DNA of 64,000 nt from the NCBI GenBank assembly GCA_003952965.2, contig CM025850.1, forward strand, positions 4,969,143-5,033,142, written 5' to 3'. A program made the translations under genes and the position numbers. Positions 19,516 through 35,900 of this stretch are shown here, piece by piece (the stretch's first letter is position 1; the number at the start of each line of letters is the position of its first letter). The notes beneath the pieces were generated by a model that searched no databases, was not told the origin of the DNA, and worked only from the letters and a program-made list of their open reading frames with translations. Origin of the DNA: Morella rubra (lineage: Eukaryota; Streptophyta; Magnoliopsida; Fagales; Myricaceae).

Positions 19516-22500
19516 TCATTTACAGCTCATCAACACAGAGTTGATGACATGCATTAGAAGGCGGATGCCGCTTGCTTCTGACGCAGAGGTAGTTGGTAGG
19601 TTCCGTTGATGACCCAGTATCTGATATACCTGCTCGAAGATGGGATGCACATGCATTGCAATAGTTGAATCTGCTGGGTTTATGGCGACTGCTACATCTG
19701 TCAGCCATGCCAGTTTCGTGGATGTTTCATTGCTAATATCATAAGCCAGTTGCTGGAGAAGAGCCAGCAGAACTCCTTGGCTTAGAGGGAGTGGCACCAT
19801 TGACAAGATCCTCTGTAAATCAACCTGGTGGAGGTAAAAAAAAAACATATATAAGCCTTATCTTGGTCACTGGGTGATTAAAGCCAGCACTGAAGTGTAC
19901 ACAATATAGCACCATCCTATAACTAACATATAAGATACAGGAACTAAAGTTGGATTATATGCAGACACAAAACACTACTCATGTTCCTCACCCAACCAAG
20001 GTCCTCCTGGAGCATTCATTCATACGCCACAGAAGAGAAAAATCAGAATGCTTTCATTACCGGTGATTACAAGATTAACACAAGAAAGACGGATTCAAAT
20101 TAAGACCTGAAGTTTAGCAACTCCAGATTGGCAAAGACGAAGCTGTACATCATCACTCAAAGCACATTTTCCATGAAGACCGGTCCTCGAGGAGGAACAT
20201 TCCATCGCATATTGCAAGTTACAATCATAGACACCTAAAAGATATTCACTGTCCTAACATACTCGACAAGAGCATCTCACATTCAAATAAATTCTTTACT
20301 CTATATGCAGCACCTCTAATCCTTCGCTAGCATACATGGCTTTCAAATGAGAGTCGTTATATGTGGGGAAAGTGCAAAGTAGAGAATACCTGAGAACATA
20401 ACCATGAAACTATTGAGACATCCCTTCTGTGCAGGGCTCCCGCGAATGCTTCCTCAAATTTGCACTCAGCTATCAATCTGGATAGTTCTTTAGTTGGATC
20501 CAAAGGAGCCTCGCCCTATACGGACATGACCCTCTATATGTCAGTAAACCCAAATAAAAAAACTAGCAGATACTGGTGGACTCAGGAGGAAGCTTAGATG
20601 CATGTACCGTCTCATGAAGACCGGCCAGCCCATTGCTCAACTGTGTTACCAAGGGATTTGATGCGTTTGAGTTAGCACCTGTAGCTGCAATGACTAACAG
20701 CTTACGCTGGCCATCAGCCAATTCTCCGCTCAATGTTTGAGTGATTGCTGATGCCGAATTGATTGCATCCTTTGAATCATAAATACAATCACACGATCAG
20801 TATATAATTTTAAAAGTAAAAAGTGACAGATGAAGCATACAACAATGACCAAGAAATTACCATACAGAATTCGCAAAGGCTCTACTTGTGTTACCGGGTG
20901 GAGTTTACATCTTAACAACATAAAATTATGGAAAACATAAAATTATGGAAAAAATCAGACACACCTTATGTTATATCAGGTAAAGAAAAAGGGTCTTAGA
21001 TTAACAACAAGCCTACTTAAATGACCAAAACATGCAAATCCAAATAAAGAAGAAGCAGCTTGGACCTCAGATCTGAATCAATTAGATAAGGAGAAGGCCA
21101 TTTCACGAGAATTTTCCACAAAATGGGGATGTTATCTAAGAGAAGCCCCGCAGATTGTTTATTTACATAGCTGACTCCTGTTATATCACATCAATTTTTA
21201 TTTTTATTTTTTGATAAGTATATCACATCAATTTAATATCGTGGAAACTCACTAATCACAAAGAACCAGTAATGGCATGACAAAAAGAAGGATGGGTGAA
21301 AGCACAGTTGACATAATCAAATTCCAAGACTAGCTATTAATGAATAGTCTGCATTTGCAGATTTTGTCCTTCAAATGCTGATAAACCACTTTCAAGAGAG
21401 GCTATTCTTTGCACGATTGTTTCCATAATGCGTGTCATACAAATCACATACTCTCATTTTCATTTTTTTGGGTGAGTAAAATCATATATTTTTAGTTTCC
21501 CACCACATCGTACATGTTATTTCTCAACACATACCATTGTTTTATGCAGATGAAAGATGAAGAGTAGGTCCTATAGAGATATTGATTAACAAAGGAAAAA
21601 GTACATTTTACACTGAATTGATACACCTTAACAGTGAGGAATATCTCCAATTAGCTCGCTATATCTTGCAGGAGCAACAAGAAAAAGTGTTTCCCACCTC
21701 AATATGACACTTGTCAAAGGCAATTAACAAATTATGAAAGAAAATATATCTACTTCCTAGCAAACAGTCTTGTTGAGCTACACATACCCGTAAAGCAATG
21801 GCCAAGGGAGAATGTGTGGACTCAAACTGCTGCTGGACAGAAGTTGTATGTTTACTGAGCCCTTTCTGGAATGTGGCGTCAACTTGATCAAACAGAGCTT
21901 TGCATGACATCTCAAAAGCAGGAATGATTGATGCTTCCAAGCTAGACCTTAATGCATCCTGCGGTGTACATTCCACCATTTATAATCAGAACTAAAGATA
22001 CTACCAGAATTGAAAAGAATACAAAAGGGTATTTGACCATCCACATCACAAAGTCAAGAAACAACCAATCTTAAAAACATGGGAAAAAAAAGGAGAGAAA
22101 AGATCTAAGAGTGAGCCAGGCAAAGTAGAAAGGGTTGAAATTAACTGGTCTATGATTAACATGACAATACCTGAAGAGCTTGCTTCCCCGACGTTTGAAA
22201 CTGTGCTTGAATTTGCCTAGTCACTGAACCTTCAAGTTTTGCGCTAACCACTTTCTCTAGTTGGTTCACTGACTTTTCACCCACTCCTTTCTGCACAGTA
22301 CACAATAGAAAGCTCATTCAGACCCTATCTATTTTCCAAAACATTTAAGCTGCGTTACAGCAACCTATGACAGTTGGCAGCCCACATCGTGTTGCATCAA
22401 ACATAAGGAATGAATCCATCTTATAGAGTGGACCCACTTAGGGAATGTCGTCACAGCAATTTATAAAGCTTGCTAGATCCAAGACACAAATAATATTCTC

Positions 22501-25500
22501 ATTTAGAGAAATATTATTGTACAAACGATAAGGCTGTCATAACTGAACAACTTTTCTACCATTTCTCACTATTAGTGATGATTACTACATCTTCTGCAAT
22601 GGTTCCATTCAGAAAGGTGGGTTCCTCTGAGAATAGGAAGACAAAAAAGGAGGATGGAACATTGAAATGGCAATCAGAAACCGAAACACATCTTCAAACT
22701 TTGACAAGAACTAGTATTACAACCTGGAATGACTCCATGATAGCTGAGGACGTGGTTTTCTCCACAATTGGGGTAATTGCACGAGCTACAGTGGGTCCAA
22801 CCAAAGCTATTTCCTTCTTTAGAGTTTTCTCGAGCATGGCTGGCAAGTCCTTGTTCATATGATTTGTGATCATGTTTGTTATCTGCTGCATACGGTCTTG
22901 TTCTGACTTCTCCTGCTTTGCATTTTCCTCTTGGAAACGAGCCCACAAGGCATCGGTGTTAGCCTTGACAACTTTCTCCATGCTCCGGCCCAAGGATCCC
23001 TCTAGTCTTTTACCTTCTTTGGTAACTGATCCAGAAACAACCATATTCATCTGTTTCTGCATTTCCTTTTGTGCGCTCATTAGCTGAATAGATGGACAAA
23101 ATGAGCCAAAAGTTCACATTAGGAGGATGTACTTAGTAAGCAGAAAAGGACACAGATGTCTCACTGTGCTGTGACATTTTGACCCTGTTAAACCCAATAT
23201 CAAAACTGACATTAGAACAAAAGGCAAGAGATATTGTATTAACCAGAACTCATTAACACCCTCCCAGAAAATAGACAACCAAAATCTCATATTGGTGAAC
23301 TGATTTCAGTCAATATTGCATTAAGCTCATCAACATCTATGCACTGAAACTAAAACCTGCAAAGAATTTAAAGAAATTACCCGGTCAAGCATTTCCTGCA
23401 TAGCCAATAACTGAGGCAAAGCATTTTCCATAGAGGGGGTAGCTGAAGTGTCACATGGTTCATTTGATGACTCCATGGAGATAGAAGGACTTGGGGAAGA
23501 TGGAACAGACACTTGAGAATTTTTCCCCTTCTGTCTTTTTCCTTTCAGAGCTGGCACTGGAGACTGCAAAGCTGCCATGGGAGGTTCTGATTCACCAGCC
23601 TTTGCAGGTATATCTTTGATCATGTCTTGAACTTCTTCTACACTAGTGTCAGGAGGTTGGTTTGGTGCCTTAGTGCTATTAACATCACTAGTTTGCTGTA
23701 GTCGCTCTACCTTATAAGTTCCCACACGATAATCTCTGGCCATCTGAATGCCAAGATCTGAGGCCTGGGAATAGAAGGATTTCTCCTTTTTCTCAGCAAG
23801 CATCACATGGGAATCTGTCTGACAGTCAAACTCATTATCTCTACTGGTTCCTGTCTCACCAATAACTTTAACCTCTACTTCAATGCTTTCTGCATCATTG
23901 TTGACAACTACATCCCGAACCTTTGCCTCTACCACATTCACACCCTGATTTGTTTGGAGGTTCTCAGATGATGAAGAAACTGCAGATAATAACTCCGATG
24001 GAGTTACAAGATGTGTTGGCTGTTTAAATGTTATAGGAGGATTGGAAACCATAGCAATACCATTTTGTGCTGAACTTTTATCACCCTTCCTCAACTTGTC
24101 ATCGGAGGGTGACCCATCAGTCATGTTGTCATTGGCGGAGTCCACTCTCCCATCGGCCGAATATTCAGGAGCTGGCTGGTCTCTGCCATAATCAGTGGCA
24201 GGTGGATTATTCTCAACACTATTTGATGGGCTTCTAAAGCCAGATAATTTGTGAGTTAATCTTGGACTCAAAGGAAGAGAAGTTGATGCAGTGTGGATAT
24301 TTTCCCCAGTAATAGAAGGCAAATCGCTTGGTATTCTTTTCACACCAGAATTAGCAACTTCTGGGATGCTAGTATCCTCAGAAGAAGCCAAGTTTGCAGG
24401 ATGGCTTACTACTGTGGCCACTTCAGAGCTGCTCAAAAGAATAGGTGGCATAGGAGATGCATTAATTACAGGTATCTCAATGGGTTTCCGTCCATGAGGT
24501 GGTTCAAAGGTAGCAGAACCATCAGAAGCCTCAAAAACACGTGAAGCATTGGAGTCTGATTTCTCGAAATCCACATTGTCTAGGGGTGGTGGCAGGCATT
24601 GAGATAGGTGAAGTGCATATTGCTGAATGGCTTGTGTTTGGACACAGTAGACCTGTACAATATGTACTCCATCTGGTAAACTATCACTAGTTCCAGTAAG
24701 ACTCAAGATAGGCATTGTGACTGTAAACTCAGCAAGGTAATCCATGCGGGTCGCAGCTGGATTAGGTCCATAATCTATGTGTACAGCATATATAGCATTC
24801 TTTTTTGCATTTGCAAGAAGAAATAAAGCTGCACAGGGCAACGCTACAACTTGATTAAAGAATGCATATTCCATCTTGGGTTCAGAAGAACTCCTTATAT
24901 CCAGAGTTTGAGTGCACTGCCATGATTCAGCATCACTAGGCAACAACCAGCCCTCCTCCCCTGCAGAGGCCCATATTTTCACTTCCTGATTCAGTGTCCC
25001 CTGAAAAGCAAAAAAAAAAAGAAAAAAGAAATGACAGAAAAAAATCATTACATCTCTACTGCTAAGTTGATCTTTACCAGACGACACAATGGAGAGATTA
25101 GAAGCATATACCGCTGTAATAAGAACAATGTGATCGGGACGGTGAGGGGCAGTCAAGAATGTCACAGAATTAACAGGATTTCCATCATGTGGCTTGAATA
25201 CTGCAAGTGGCAGTGCCTTACGGTCTTCCCAAATCTTCACCTGTGGCAGACGACATGTGGTTGACAAGTAAGCAACAAAGAGAAAAGACTAAACAAAGCT
25301 CAGTGGTGCTGAGGCACCAGCATAAGAGCAAGGATAAAACCGAAAGACCACATAACCAATCAGGACAGAATACAGACAGTGCCATCCATAGATGCCGAAG
25401 CTAAACGGCTGGTCATCCATTGGCACATTGATAACTCGGTAACTTCACAATCATGTTCACCAACCAATTGGATCCCATCAATTAGTGTATCAAGGGGACA

Positions 25501-27464
25501 TTTAAGAGGTTCTTCCGCTGAAAATGCTTTGCCCTTTCCGACTTTTATGGTGTCAATTTTCAGTATACGTCTTCCAGTTGCAACCATCAAAATTTCCTGA
25601 AAAGCAATTCTTGTTGTCAACCATGAAGACACATGAAATTAACAACGATGGGAAGTAAGCCAAAAAAGCAAAATGTACAAAAAAAAATGTAGAGGATAAC
25701 ATATTCGACAATGCTAAAGCTAATTACTTGTTTGTGAGGATGCCAGCACACTCGTGGGTGGACTGATTCCCCCTCGACTTCTATCTGGATGGCAATAACA
25801 ATTTTGCCTGTAATTTGAGGTTTGTCTTCCTCATCCGGGCCCTCATTGATCTTCCATATGAAAACTCGTCCATCAACACTAGCACTGCAGAAAATGAAAA
25901 TTATAACTTTTTGGTGAAACAATAGACGAAAAAGAAAAATGAAAAATTGGGATGAAGGTCTACCTAGCCAAAAGGTGAACATCCTCGTTGAAGAAAGCTG
26001 TATCAGTTACTCTCTGCATGATATATGAAAATATACATAACAAAAGTAGAGTAATCGTGAATCTCTATAGTACCTATGGAATATATATCTGATGCCTATT
26101 TGGACAGTTTTAAACAAAAGAACATTAAGAGAAAGCAATGATAAGCAATAGTAAGCAAGATCCAAATTTCAAACAACTGGGGTGAGAAACAACTCCAGAC
26201 AAAGTTACAAATAGGTAAACCAAAAATATGCTTAGAAAAAAAAAGGTAAACCAAAAATAAACTAACTCTGGTTAAAATTTGAAATTAATTATTAAAGTTT
26301 TGCCTGTATTCTACATTTTTGTGGGTCTATGAGAGCTGTAACTTGATACGAGGTGAGTCATGTAGAAAGTGATCAAGGCATCTTACAGGAAATACCACTT
26401 AATTCTATCGCTTGTGGTGTAAACTACAATCTGATTAAGATAAAAAAAAAATAAGGGGCAGCATCTCTTCAAAAGTGAGTAGTTTTGTCTGTTGCCAATG
26501 CCTGGCATTTCCGATACCATGAAAACCATTCTAATTCGCAATTGCATCAAAGCAAACGGTCAAACTTGAAATAGCACCGATGATCCAACTAATAAACAAA
26601 CATTAACGGTAGTATACCCAAGGTATTGTATTCCACTTTACTGTTGTTAAAAAGAGAAGAAAGAACAAGAAATGCAATCTACTGTAAATACTGTAGTATG
26701 GGGCAATGTATAAAAGTAGTACTCGAACAAAGACGAACCTGAGTATGGCCTCTAAGCAAAGATCTTAAGGCGGTATGAATGTTAAGGACACGGATATTAC
26801 CCAACTTGAGGCCATAGCATATGTAAGATCTATTAACGGCAATCTGACGGCCAAGAACGAGGCCAGGATCGGAGCCGTACTTGGTGATGGGAGTGACCTC
26901 AAGCTGAGGCTGCGATTCGCCTGGCAAATGGGCATCGATGTCGTAAACGACGCGGTCACCGATCAAATGGCGTCCCTTGGGAAGTTTGGTGCTAAGCAAC
27001 CTGGTGGGAGCCGGTGTGGAAGGGGTGCTTGGAGGGTTGGAAGAGGAAGAAGCTGCTGGTGACGGGAAGGGCATAGAGGTCTGAGGGACATCAGAGTTGG
27101 GGGAGGAAGAGGGAGGGTTCTGAGTGGTCAAGAGTGCCATTAAACGGGCACTACTGGGAAGAAGCTGGTGCTGGTTCTGATGCTGAAGCTGGAAATGGTC
27201 AAGTGGGGCTGGCGGGTAAGGAATGAAGTGGGGGAAAGGGTAAGAAGGGCCAGTGGGTGGAGGGTAAGAAGACGATGGCATAGGATAAGGAGCAGGGGAA
27301 GTAGGGGCGGGAGTAGGGAACGACGGGGAGGAATTCAAATTCCCAGAAGGAGAAGGAGATGGAGAAACAGAAGCAGGAGGGTTGGGTGAAGGTTTGAAGA
27401 GCTTTTGCACATCAATCTGTTGATTCTGATTCTGAAGATTTGGGTTTCCAGGAGAGGAAGCCAT
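19516..27464 (-). CDS. VCS: VARICOSE (EDC4 homologue), mRNA-decapping scaffold
   Basis: Twelve exons: 26739-27464, 25964-26013, 25728-25884, 25378-25596, 25112-25240, 23381-25000, 22724-23083, 22171-22290, 21788-21958, 20608-20769, 20390-20515, 19516-19824. Phases agree throughout; the product is about 1382 residues (Arabidopsis VCS is about 1344). The N-terminus is Pro/Ser-rich and disordered (1-150). A WD40 region follows, with [55 protein letters not shown] and [19 protein letters not shown]. The long sixth exon adds more WD40 then a Ser-rich linker. The C-terminal third is helical, with [13 protein letters not shown] and [20 protein letters not shown], ending near [13 protein letters not shown]. 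In plants VCS bridges DCP1/DCP2 in P-bodies and is needed for mRNA decay and leaf patterning. Exon 4 ends at a weak GT donor (act|gtctgt). Intact and probably functional. Confidence 0.93.
21182..21234. mobile_element. Ultrashort T/A-rich insertion with 16-bp direct repeats (VCS intron)
   Basis: Perfect repeats tatatcacatcaattt at 21182-21197 and 21219-21234 flank a 21-nt core ending gataag. The arrangement looks like a target-site duplication around the tail of a 5'-truncated retroposon, with the A-tail on the minus strand. Confidence 0.55.
26214..26259. mobile_element. Ultrashort poly-A insertion with 15-bp direct repeats (VCS intron 1)
   Basis: Perfect repeats ggtaaaccaaaaata at 26214-26228 and 26245-26259 flank tgcttag followed by nine A. 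This fits a target-site duplication around a nearly fully truncated retroposon tail. Confidence 0.55.
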
Positions 27465-28462
27465 GATCCACTGAGTATGATCTTCAGGAGAATACGGATG
27501 ATGATGATTCTCCCTATAATCTCCTTCTTTATCTTCTTTCCCGATGAATCTAAGATAATCTTCTTCTTTTCTGATGCATCCAAGAAAAATATAATTTTTT
27601 AAATATTCTGAGAAAATAAATAAATCAATCTAAGACTTTTTTCCCCCCTCTCTTGCTCTCGTATTTATCTTCCGGTCTGGACGACCAAAGCTCGACGACT
27701 ACGACAGAGATCGGGGGAGTGCGAAGGGGAGGAACAGAGTTAAATTAACAATTTATTTATTTAAATTTAAATTATATATTATTCTAAATAAATAGGAAGA
27801 TATCGAAGATTTAATCCGCTACAAAAGCTAGCATCGTTTCTGTATTGCCTGTCCATTTTCTCTTATCATCTCCTGTTTCTGCAACTTGCAGAGCAGGGCG
27901 GGCACTTACCGTTGACTTAACTCGCCGGCTCCTTCTCAGACAGATTAAAGAATCGTTCTCGCTTAGCCAACGAGAGCGTGTTGAGATTTCCTAACCGAGT
28001 CACGCCCATTACGACGTCGGATCGATTTCGTGCTTCTGATTAGCAGTTAGCACAAAATGCAACGGCTGCCAAAGTATAAACCATTGAAGATAAAGACAGT
28101 AGCTGAAGGAATATCCAAATCTTATGTAAAAGCAACCGGGACGCGATATATAGATAATCTTAAAAAGAAGAAAGTGAATTCCTAGCAATTTCACAATTTT
28201 GCAAACCTCTTCTTCAGCACCAAACTCTGATGAATGAAACAACCGTTAAATTTACAATCATATAGACTAGAGAATCAGAAAGGATTATACAAATGTCATA
28301 CATTTTGGACATGGTCGTATTATAGAACAAATCTAATAGGGGGCTGTCTAATAATATTCAAACCCGTAAGAAGAAAACAAAAAAAAATGGAGGAAAGAAA
28401 AAACACGAGAAAAGTAGACAGTTGCTTTCGGTTTTAGTAAATGAGATGTCAATCGTCAGACT
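27465..28462. promoter_or_regulatory. VARICOSE 5' flank and RABB1C 3' flank
   Basis: The left part (27465-27720) is pyrimidine/purine-biased and would hold the VARICOSE leader and core promoter on the minus strand. The right part is the region downstream of the RABB1C stop codon. I see no other gene. Confidence 0.5.
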
Positions 28463-30782
<2,320 letters not shown>

Positions 30783-30847
30783 TTCTGAGTGTCAGTCGCG
30801 CGCGCTAGGCAATTAGAGATGTCAGATCGCTCCAATCTTCAAAGGCC

Positions 30848-30856
30848 CTTTATATA
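30848..30856 (-). promoter_or_regulatory. TATA box of RABB1C
   Basis: On the minus strand the sequence is TATATAAAG, 66 bp before the ATG. With the usual 25-35 bp spacing it places the transcript start near 30815-30825 and gives a short leader of about 40 nt. Confidence 0.6.
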
Positions 30857-30859
30857 GAA

Positions 30860-32978
30860 AATCCCGAAGGGTTTTTAATTTTCCGAAATCTAAATTCTAG
30901 GAGATATACCGACACAAGACTCCTAAGGGAAAGCAGCCGCGAGGCAAAAGGAAGGCAGAGGATAGACACCGAAGGAAGGAAAGAGAGAAGGACAGACAGA
31001 AAGGGAGTCTCCAGCGAGGCAAACACGTCTGGTAATGTTTGTAAATTGCAGCATGCACTACCACCGTCCGTCTGTCCTCGCTGTCGTCTCCCAGTTCATA
31101 ATTTGGCAAATTATAAGGCTTAATTATTCGATTCGTCCACATCTTATTTGAAATTTTAAATTGATTCTCAGCGTTTTTTTCTCCCTAAAATATTCCGTGA
31201 GGAATATTAGTATATCAATATAGACCCTTCCATTAACTAAAGATACTGGACGTCAAGATACTGCGTGGATAACGAAAATCTGTCATGGCCAATATTAGAC
31301 TTCCGTCCATTCTCAATGATTGTAAATTAATGAGTGTCAATTCCGTCTATGCAGTCATTAATTTTTTACAACTGAGATTAACACGTAGGGATCTGATATG
31401 GGAGACTAACAGGTTACTATAAGACGAAAATTAATTAAAAAGATCAGTTTGAGATTTCAAATATACGGAGACCCATACAGTAATTAAGCTAAATTATAAT
31501 AACTCTACTTATCTGTTCTCAATTCTCAAATTCTATATAAATTATAACCCGTTAAAACTCACTGTAGGTTAAAAAATAAATATGCCCGAAATGTGTCTAT
31601 TTACTTAGCCCTAAATCCATCCGACATTGGATTTAATATTTTGTGTGTCTATGTGTCAAGTGGGGCCCATATTTTGCCTTCCAACTTAGTTGTCGTCTTT
31701 TTGTTTTAATGGAGGCATATTTATTTTTTAACACATGAGGAGGATGGTTACTTTAAGACGAAAATAGTTCGATATAATGATTGTAGTAGGTAGGAGATAA
31801 GATTGTAAAAGAAACTTAACTTTAGGAGGTAAGAGAAGAAAAAAAGGTTAGAAAGAGAAGAGGAGAGTGATAGTATCAAGAAACTATATCAAAAAAAAAT
31901 ATTTTGACATTTAAATTTGAATACCCACGTTTAAATCTGGATATCTGAAATTTGATCATTTAAGAGAAAAAGATTTACCTTGTGCTTGTTTTCGTTTAAA
32001 ATAAGAAAATCAAGAGTATTTTCAATTGTAAATATTTTTAAATAAATTATTAATATTTTAATATTTGGTTGATATCTTAAAAATAGTTAAAAAAAAACTT
32101 ATTGTTTGGTTCAATTTGGTAGTGTTTTATTTAGAGTCTATCTTGCCCATGATTGATGGATTTTTTTTACAATCATTTTTTCACTAATTCTAATATTTTT
32201 TCACAAATTCTAACAATTTTTTTATAAACTCCAACAATTTTTTTATAAACTCTAACAATTTTTTTTTTTATAAAATCCTATCAACTTTTTCACTAATTTT
32301 ATGAGAATCTATACTACTTCTCTTAAGAAAATATTTAGCAAAAATTTTTTTTGCCCATCCAAACACAAGCTTTGTCTCAAAATTTTCTTCAAAGTAGTCT
32401 CTTCTGTGAAGGAGAAGAGAGAAAGGATGAAAATGACTTACTCTTCGTAAGCCTAATTTTCAGTAGACCTCACTTAAATTTTCCATTGACCTAAAATTTG
32501 TTACCCTCCCAAACATGAAAAGGTAAGAAAATATTTTGCTCCTAAATATTTTTAGACAGAACAAACACACAAGTAAAGTCTTCTATATATACTTAGAAAA
32601 AAAAAAACTCTTCTCAATATGTTTCAGATAATACCGCCGATCAAGATCCTTCCAACTATAATTCTTTTTTAGTTATCAGGAATTTTGATAGTTCCAATTC
32701 ACTGGCCCTTATAACCCTTCCTAGAGTCTTTCGCAAATACCTTGATTGTGATCCATATACTATCTGCTAACATATCAAATATGCATCTACATTGATATGG
32801 AAGTATTACAGGAAAGGGAAAACAGAACCCTGCCACATGTTCTCAAGAGTTGCAGAAAGGTACTGCTAGTTCAAGAATAATATTTTTCTTTACGAATTAC
32901 TTCTTGTATTACTGTGATCTTTGGAATGAATAGCTGAATCACAGCAGAAAGTTGAGACCCAGCTGAAAAAATAACGCC
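30860..32978. other. Intergenic, AT-rich spacer
   Basis: Lies between the RABB1C promoter and the end of the galactosyltransferase gene. Contains a short minisatellite (about 32165-32290, T-run followed by ataaact.taacaa, unit about 21 bp). No gene is seen. Confidence 0.5.
32165..32290. repeat. Minisatellite, unit about 21 bp
   Basis: Four to five imperfect units of a T-run followed by cacaaattctaacaa or ataaactccaacaa. Confidence 0.6.
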
Positions 32979-35900
32979 TCAATAACATATGACAACGTCC
33001 CAAGAACTGGTTGTGTCGGGAAACGTTAGTGTCAAAAGATTGTCTTCGGCTCTGAAATCAAATCCCACAGCTTTCGAGTTTACCGAGCATGACTTGGGCT
33101 TGGTGCTGGAGTATGCTCCGAAAGTACCGGCTCCTCTCCCCTTGACATGGATTTCACAACCGGAAGAATCGGTAGAGAAGTCAATTGCCTCAACAGCTCC
33201 ACCAGAATTGTACATATTTATCAACCCAATTGGTGCAAATTGAATCTTTTGATTGTAAACCTGTACCAAGCCCAAAAAAAGATTTTGAGAACTCACAGAA
33301 GCTAAGAATTGCCGAGTCCCTGGTAAGAAAAGGCAAACCTTAATAGGAGATGTAGTAAAGACATCACATTGCAGAACTTCCAATGTGACCTCAAACTTCT
33401 TTTCCTTTGGCAATCGCAGCAGAGACCCTGGAAGGTGTAGAAGACGTATTGTGAATCCATAAGACTCATGCATATATGCACAGACCACGTGTGTTTGTAA
33501 TGGCATAAGTTGTGTGAACTCGAATGGTAAGTGTAGCAAAAATGGAATTACCTGTGCTGTAAGCAAACACTGCACAATCTCCAGTCCACAACTTCCCAGA
33601 AACTTCTTCAAAATACTCGATGTCTGCAGGAGAGACCTGCACAGAGAGCTCAGAGCTAAGATCTCCTTGAGCATTCTTTTCCAGGCATGGCCAGCTTCCT
33701 GCTCCTTGGCAGTTGAATACGCCTAAAACTCCAGTGCATTTGTTCAAATTCCAAATCTTCAGAAGACTGAAGTCGATCAACGAAAGATGGTCAGCAAACA
33801 TGTTGCAGTAGCAGATTTTATACAACTAATTAAGGGGAGCGAAATACCTTTTCCTATCCATAACTGGGTCATCGAATAAACCATCACGTGTTGGCCTCCC
33901 GGGGTATTTAGCTCTGAGCACCGAGCCATCAGGAAGTACCAGCTTTTTCAGTACCTCAAAATCATGCTGGCCAGGTTTATCGCTGTTATCAATTTTGGCA
34001 TGCAGTATAATCGTTATTGTTAAAGCATTTCAGAGGAGGAACAAAGATAGAAACAATACTTCAACGCGTACTACATACGTGCACAACATAGTAAAAACAT
34101 AAGTGCGGATGTTTCTTCATGTATTGTGTGCATTGAGACACTTCCATGTCCTTAAAACAAGAAGTTGATTGGGGGCTTCTCATGAGCATTGTTCTCATAA
34201 GTAGATACTCTTTATACACCCCCAAAGGTAATACTACTTACCTGACATAGACACCACAACCCCCCAAGGCTCTAGCAACTGCATGAAACTCAGCTGCATC
34301 GTGGTAGCTCTGACAGTTATTTAAGAAATCTATTAGAAACTGGACAGTAAAGAAGTATAAGATTCATATAGTGAGAGGGCTATGCCATACATAGAACATG
34401 TCCCAATCTGGGACAAAAAATTCACCAAGAAAAATGCTGTTGAAAGCCACAGCAGTTATGTGTAATGTCTGGGTTGTTGGGTTGCTTGGGTAGTAATCAT
34501 CAGATGCTCGCGTAATAGCACTTCTTTTTGAACTGCGTTAGCAAATGTTGTAGCAAAATTACCTTGTATCCAGAGATATTAAAGTGGAAAATAATTACCT
34601 ATTGTTTAGCTGCATTAGCATGTGGGGTAGCAAAATTACCTGTGTATAAAAGTATGATGTGCAACAAAAACTCCCATTGTAGCATCAGTAAGATGGAAAG
34701 TAATTCTCAAAGATGTGATTTCCAAGATGACTTGGGTTGATCCCCCACCGAAAAATTACTTAGTCTTGGCCATAATATCATCAATAAGATAAAGACTCCA
34801 AGTCTCCAACCATTTTCGTTAGAGGATAACTGAGGACATCCTACAACAACAGACCATGTTGCAGTTGTCGAATGAAGGATGTTGCATTATCTAATTTCAT
34901 GCAAAAAGTAAATTCTTGATCCTTAATTGCTTGAGGCATTTCCTACAAATTTTTATAGAGATTTAGCTTGTTTTGCTAAAATCATTTAAATGAATTTGCT
35001 AGAGCCTAGAGGAGACCTTTCAAACAGGCCTATCAATTGGTTTTCCTAGTCCCTCTTACGTGGCTCATGCAGTTTTCAATTCAAGAATCTAAGTGTGTGT
35101 TCAATTAGTCAGAATGCGCTTATTTCTTAAGACAATAAATTAGGCAGGACAGTGCAGGGCAATAGTTATATACTGGTAAATGGAGTCCGTGCTCTGACCC
35201 ATGCAACAGATAATGCTGTTGTCTTGGAAGTTGGTGGCTATAGACTCCTCAAGTGCCTGTTGGAACTGCCTAGTAAGAGAAACCCGACCTCCTAAACCAC
35301 TTGAAATAGTTTCCAGTATGTTCTGAACATCAACCTTAACCCCATCCACGTCCTGTGAAACAAGATATTTGTGTAGATCATCATAAAACTGAGATATCTT
35401 AGCAGGATCTATTGAACCAATGCCATACTTCTCCATACAATCCATGGAGATATCTCTCATGTTTGCCAAATTCCCTGGCGACTGAATTGGATATATTAAT
35501 TTTGGATTATACTTTTTGGTTCCTGAAGCATTTGGATCAAGCCCTCCCCAGTATCCCAACAATGCATGCCATACATAGACGTACCTGAGAATTTGAAAAA
35601 AATATTAGGAAGGCGAAATATGCTACAGGTAGAAAAGGTATAGAAGAAATTAATGTACTTGTCAGGAAGGAGATTAAATATGGACATCTCACTGGTAGTT
35701 CTACACCTTGTATGTGCGAAGTTGAGAATGAACTATTCTGCAATATCCTTAAGCTACACTCCTTGGTTATCTAAAATTAAAATTTCCACAATGATAAACG
35801 CAAAAGATATTAATAGGGTGGTGTTGGAACCTACTTGAGACCGAAATTGCTCTTAATATCTGCAACAAAATCCTTTAGACTACTGGGTGCTTCACTTTGA

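Noticed and set aside
25080..25111. Alternative end of VARICOSE exon 5 at tctg|gtaaag
   Set aside because: It gives a frameshift into the next exon; the gcg|gtatat donor at 25112 keeps the frame and matches the family.
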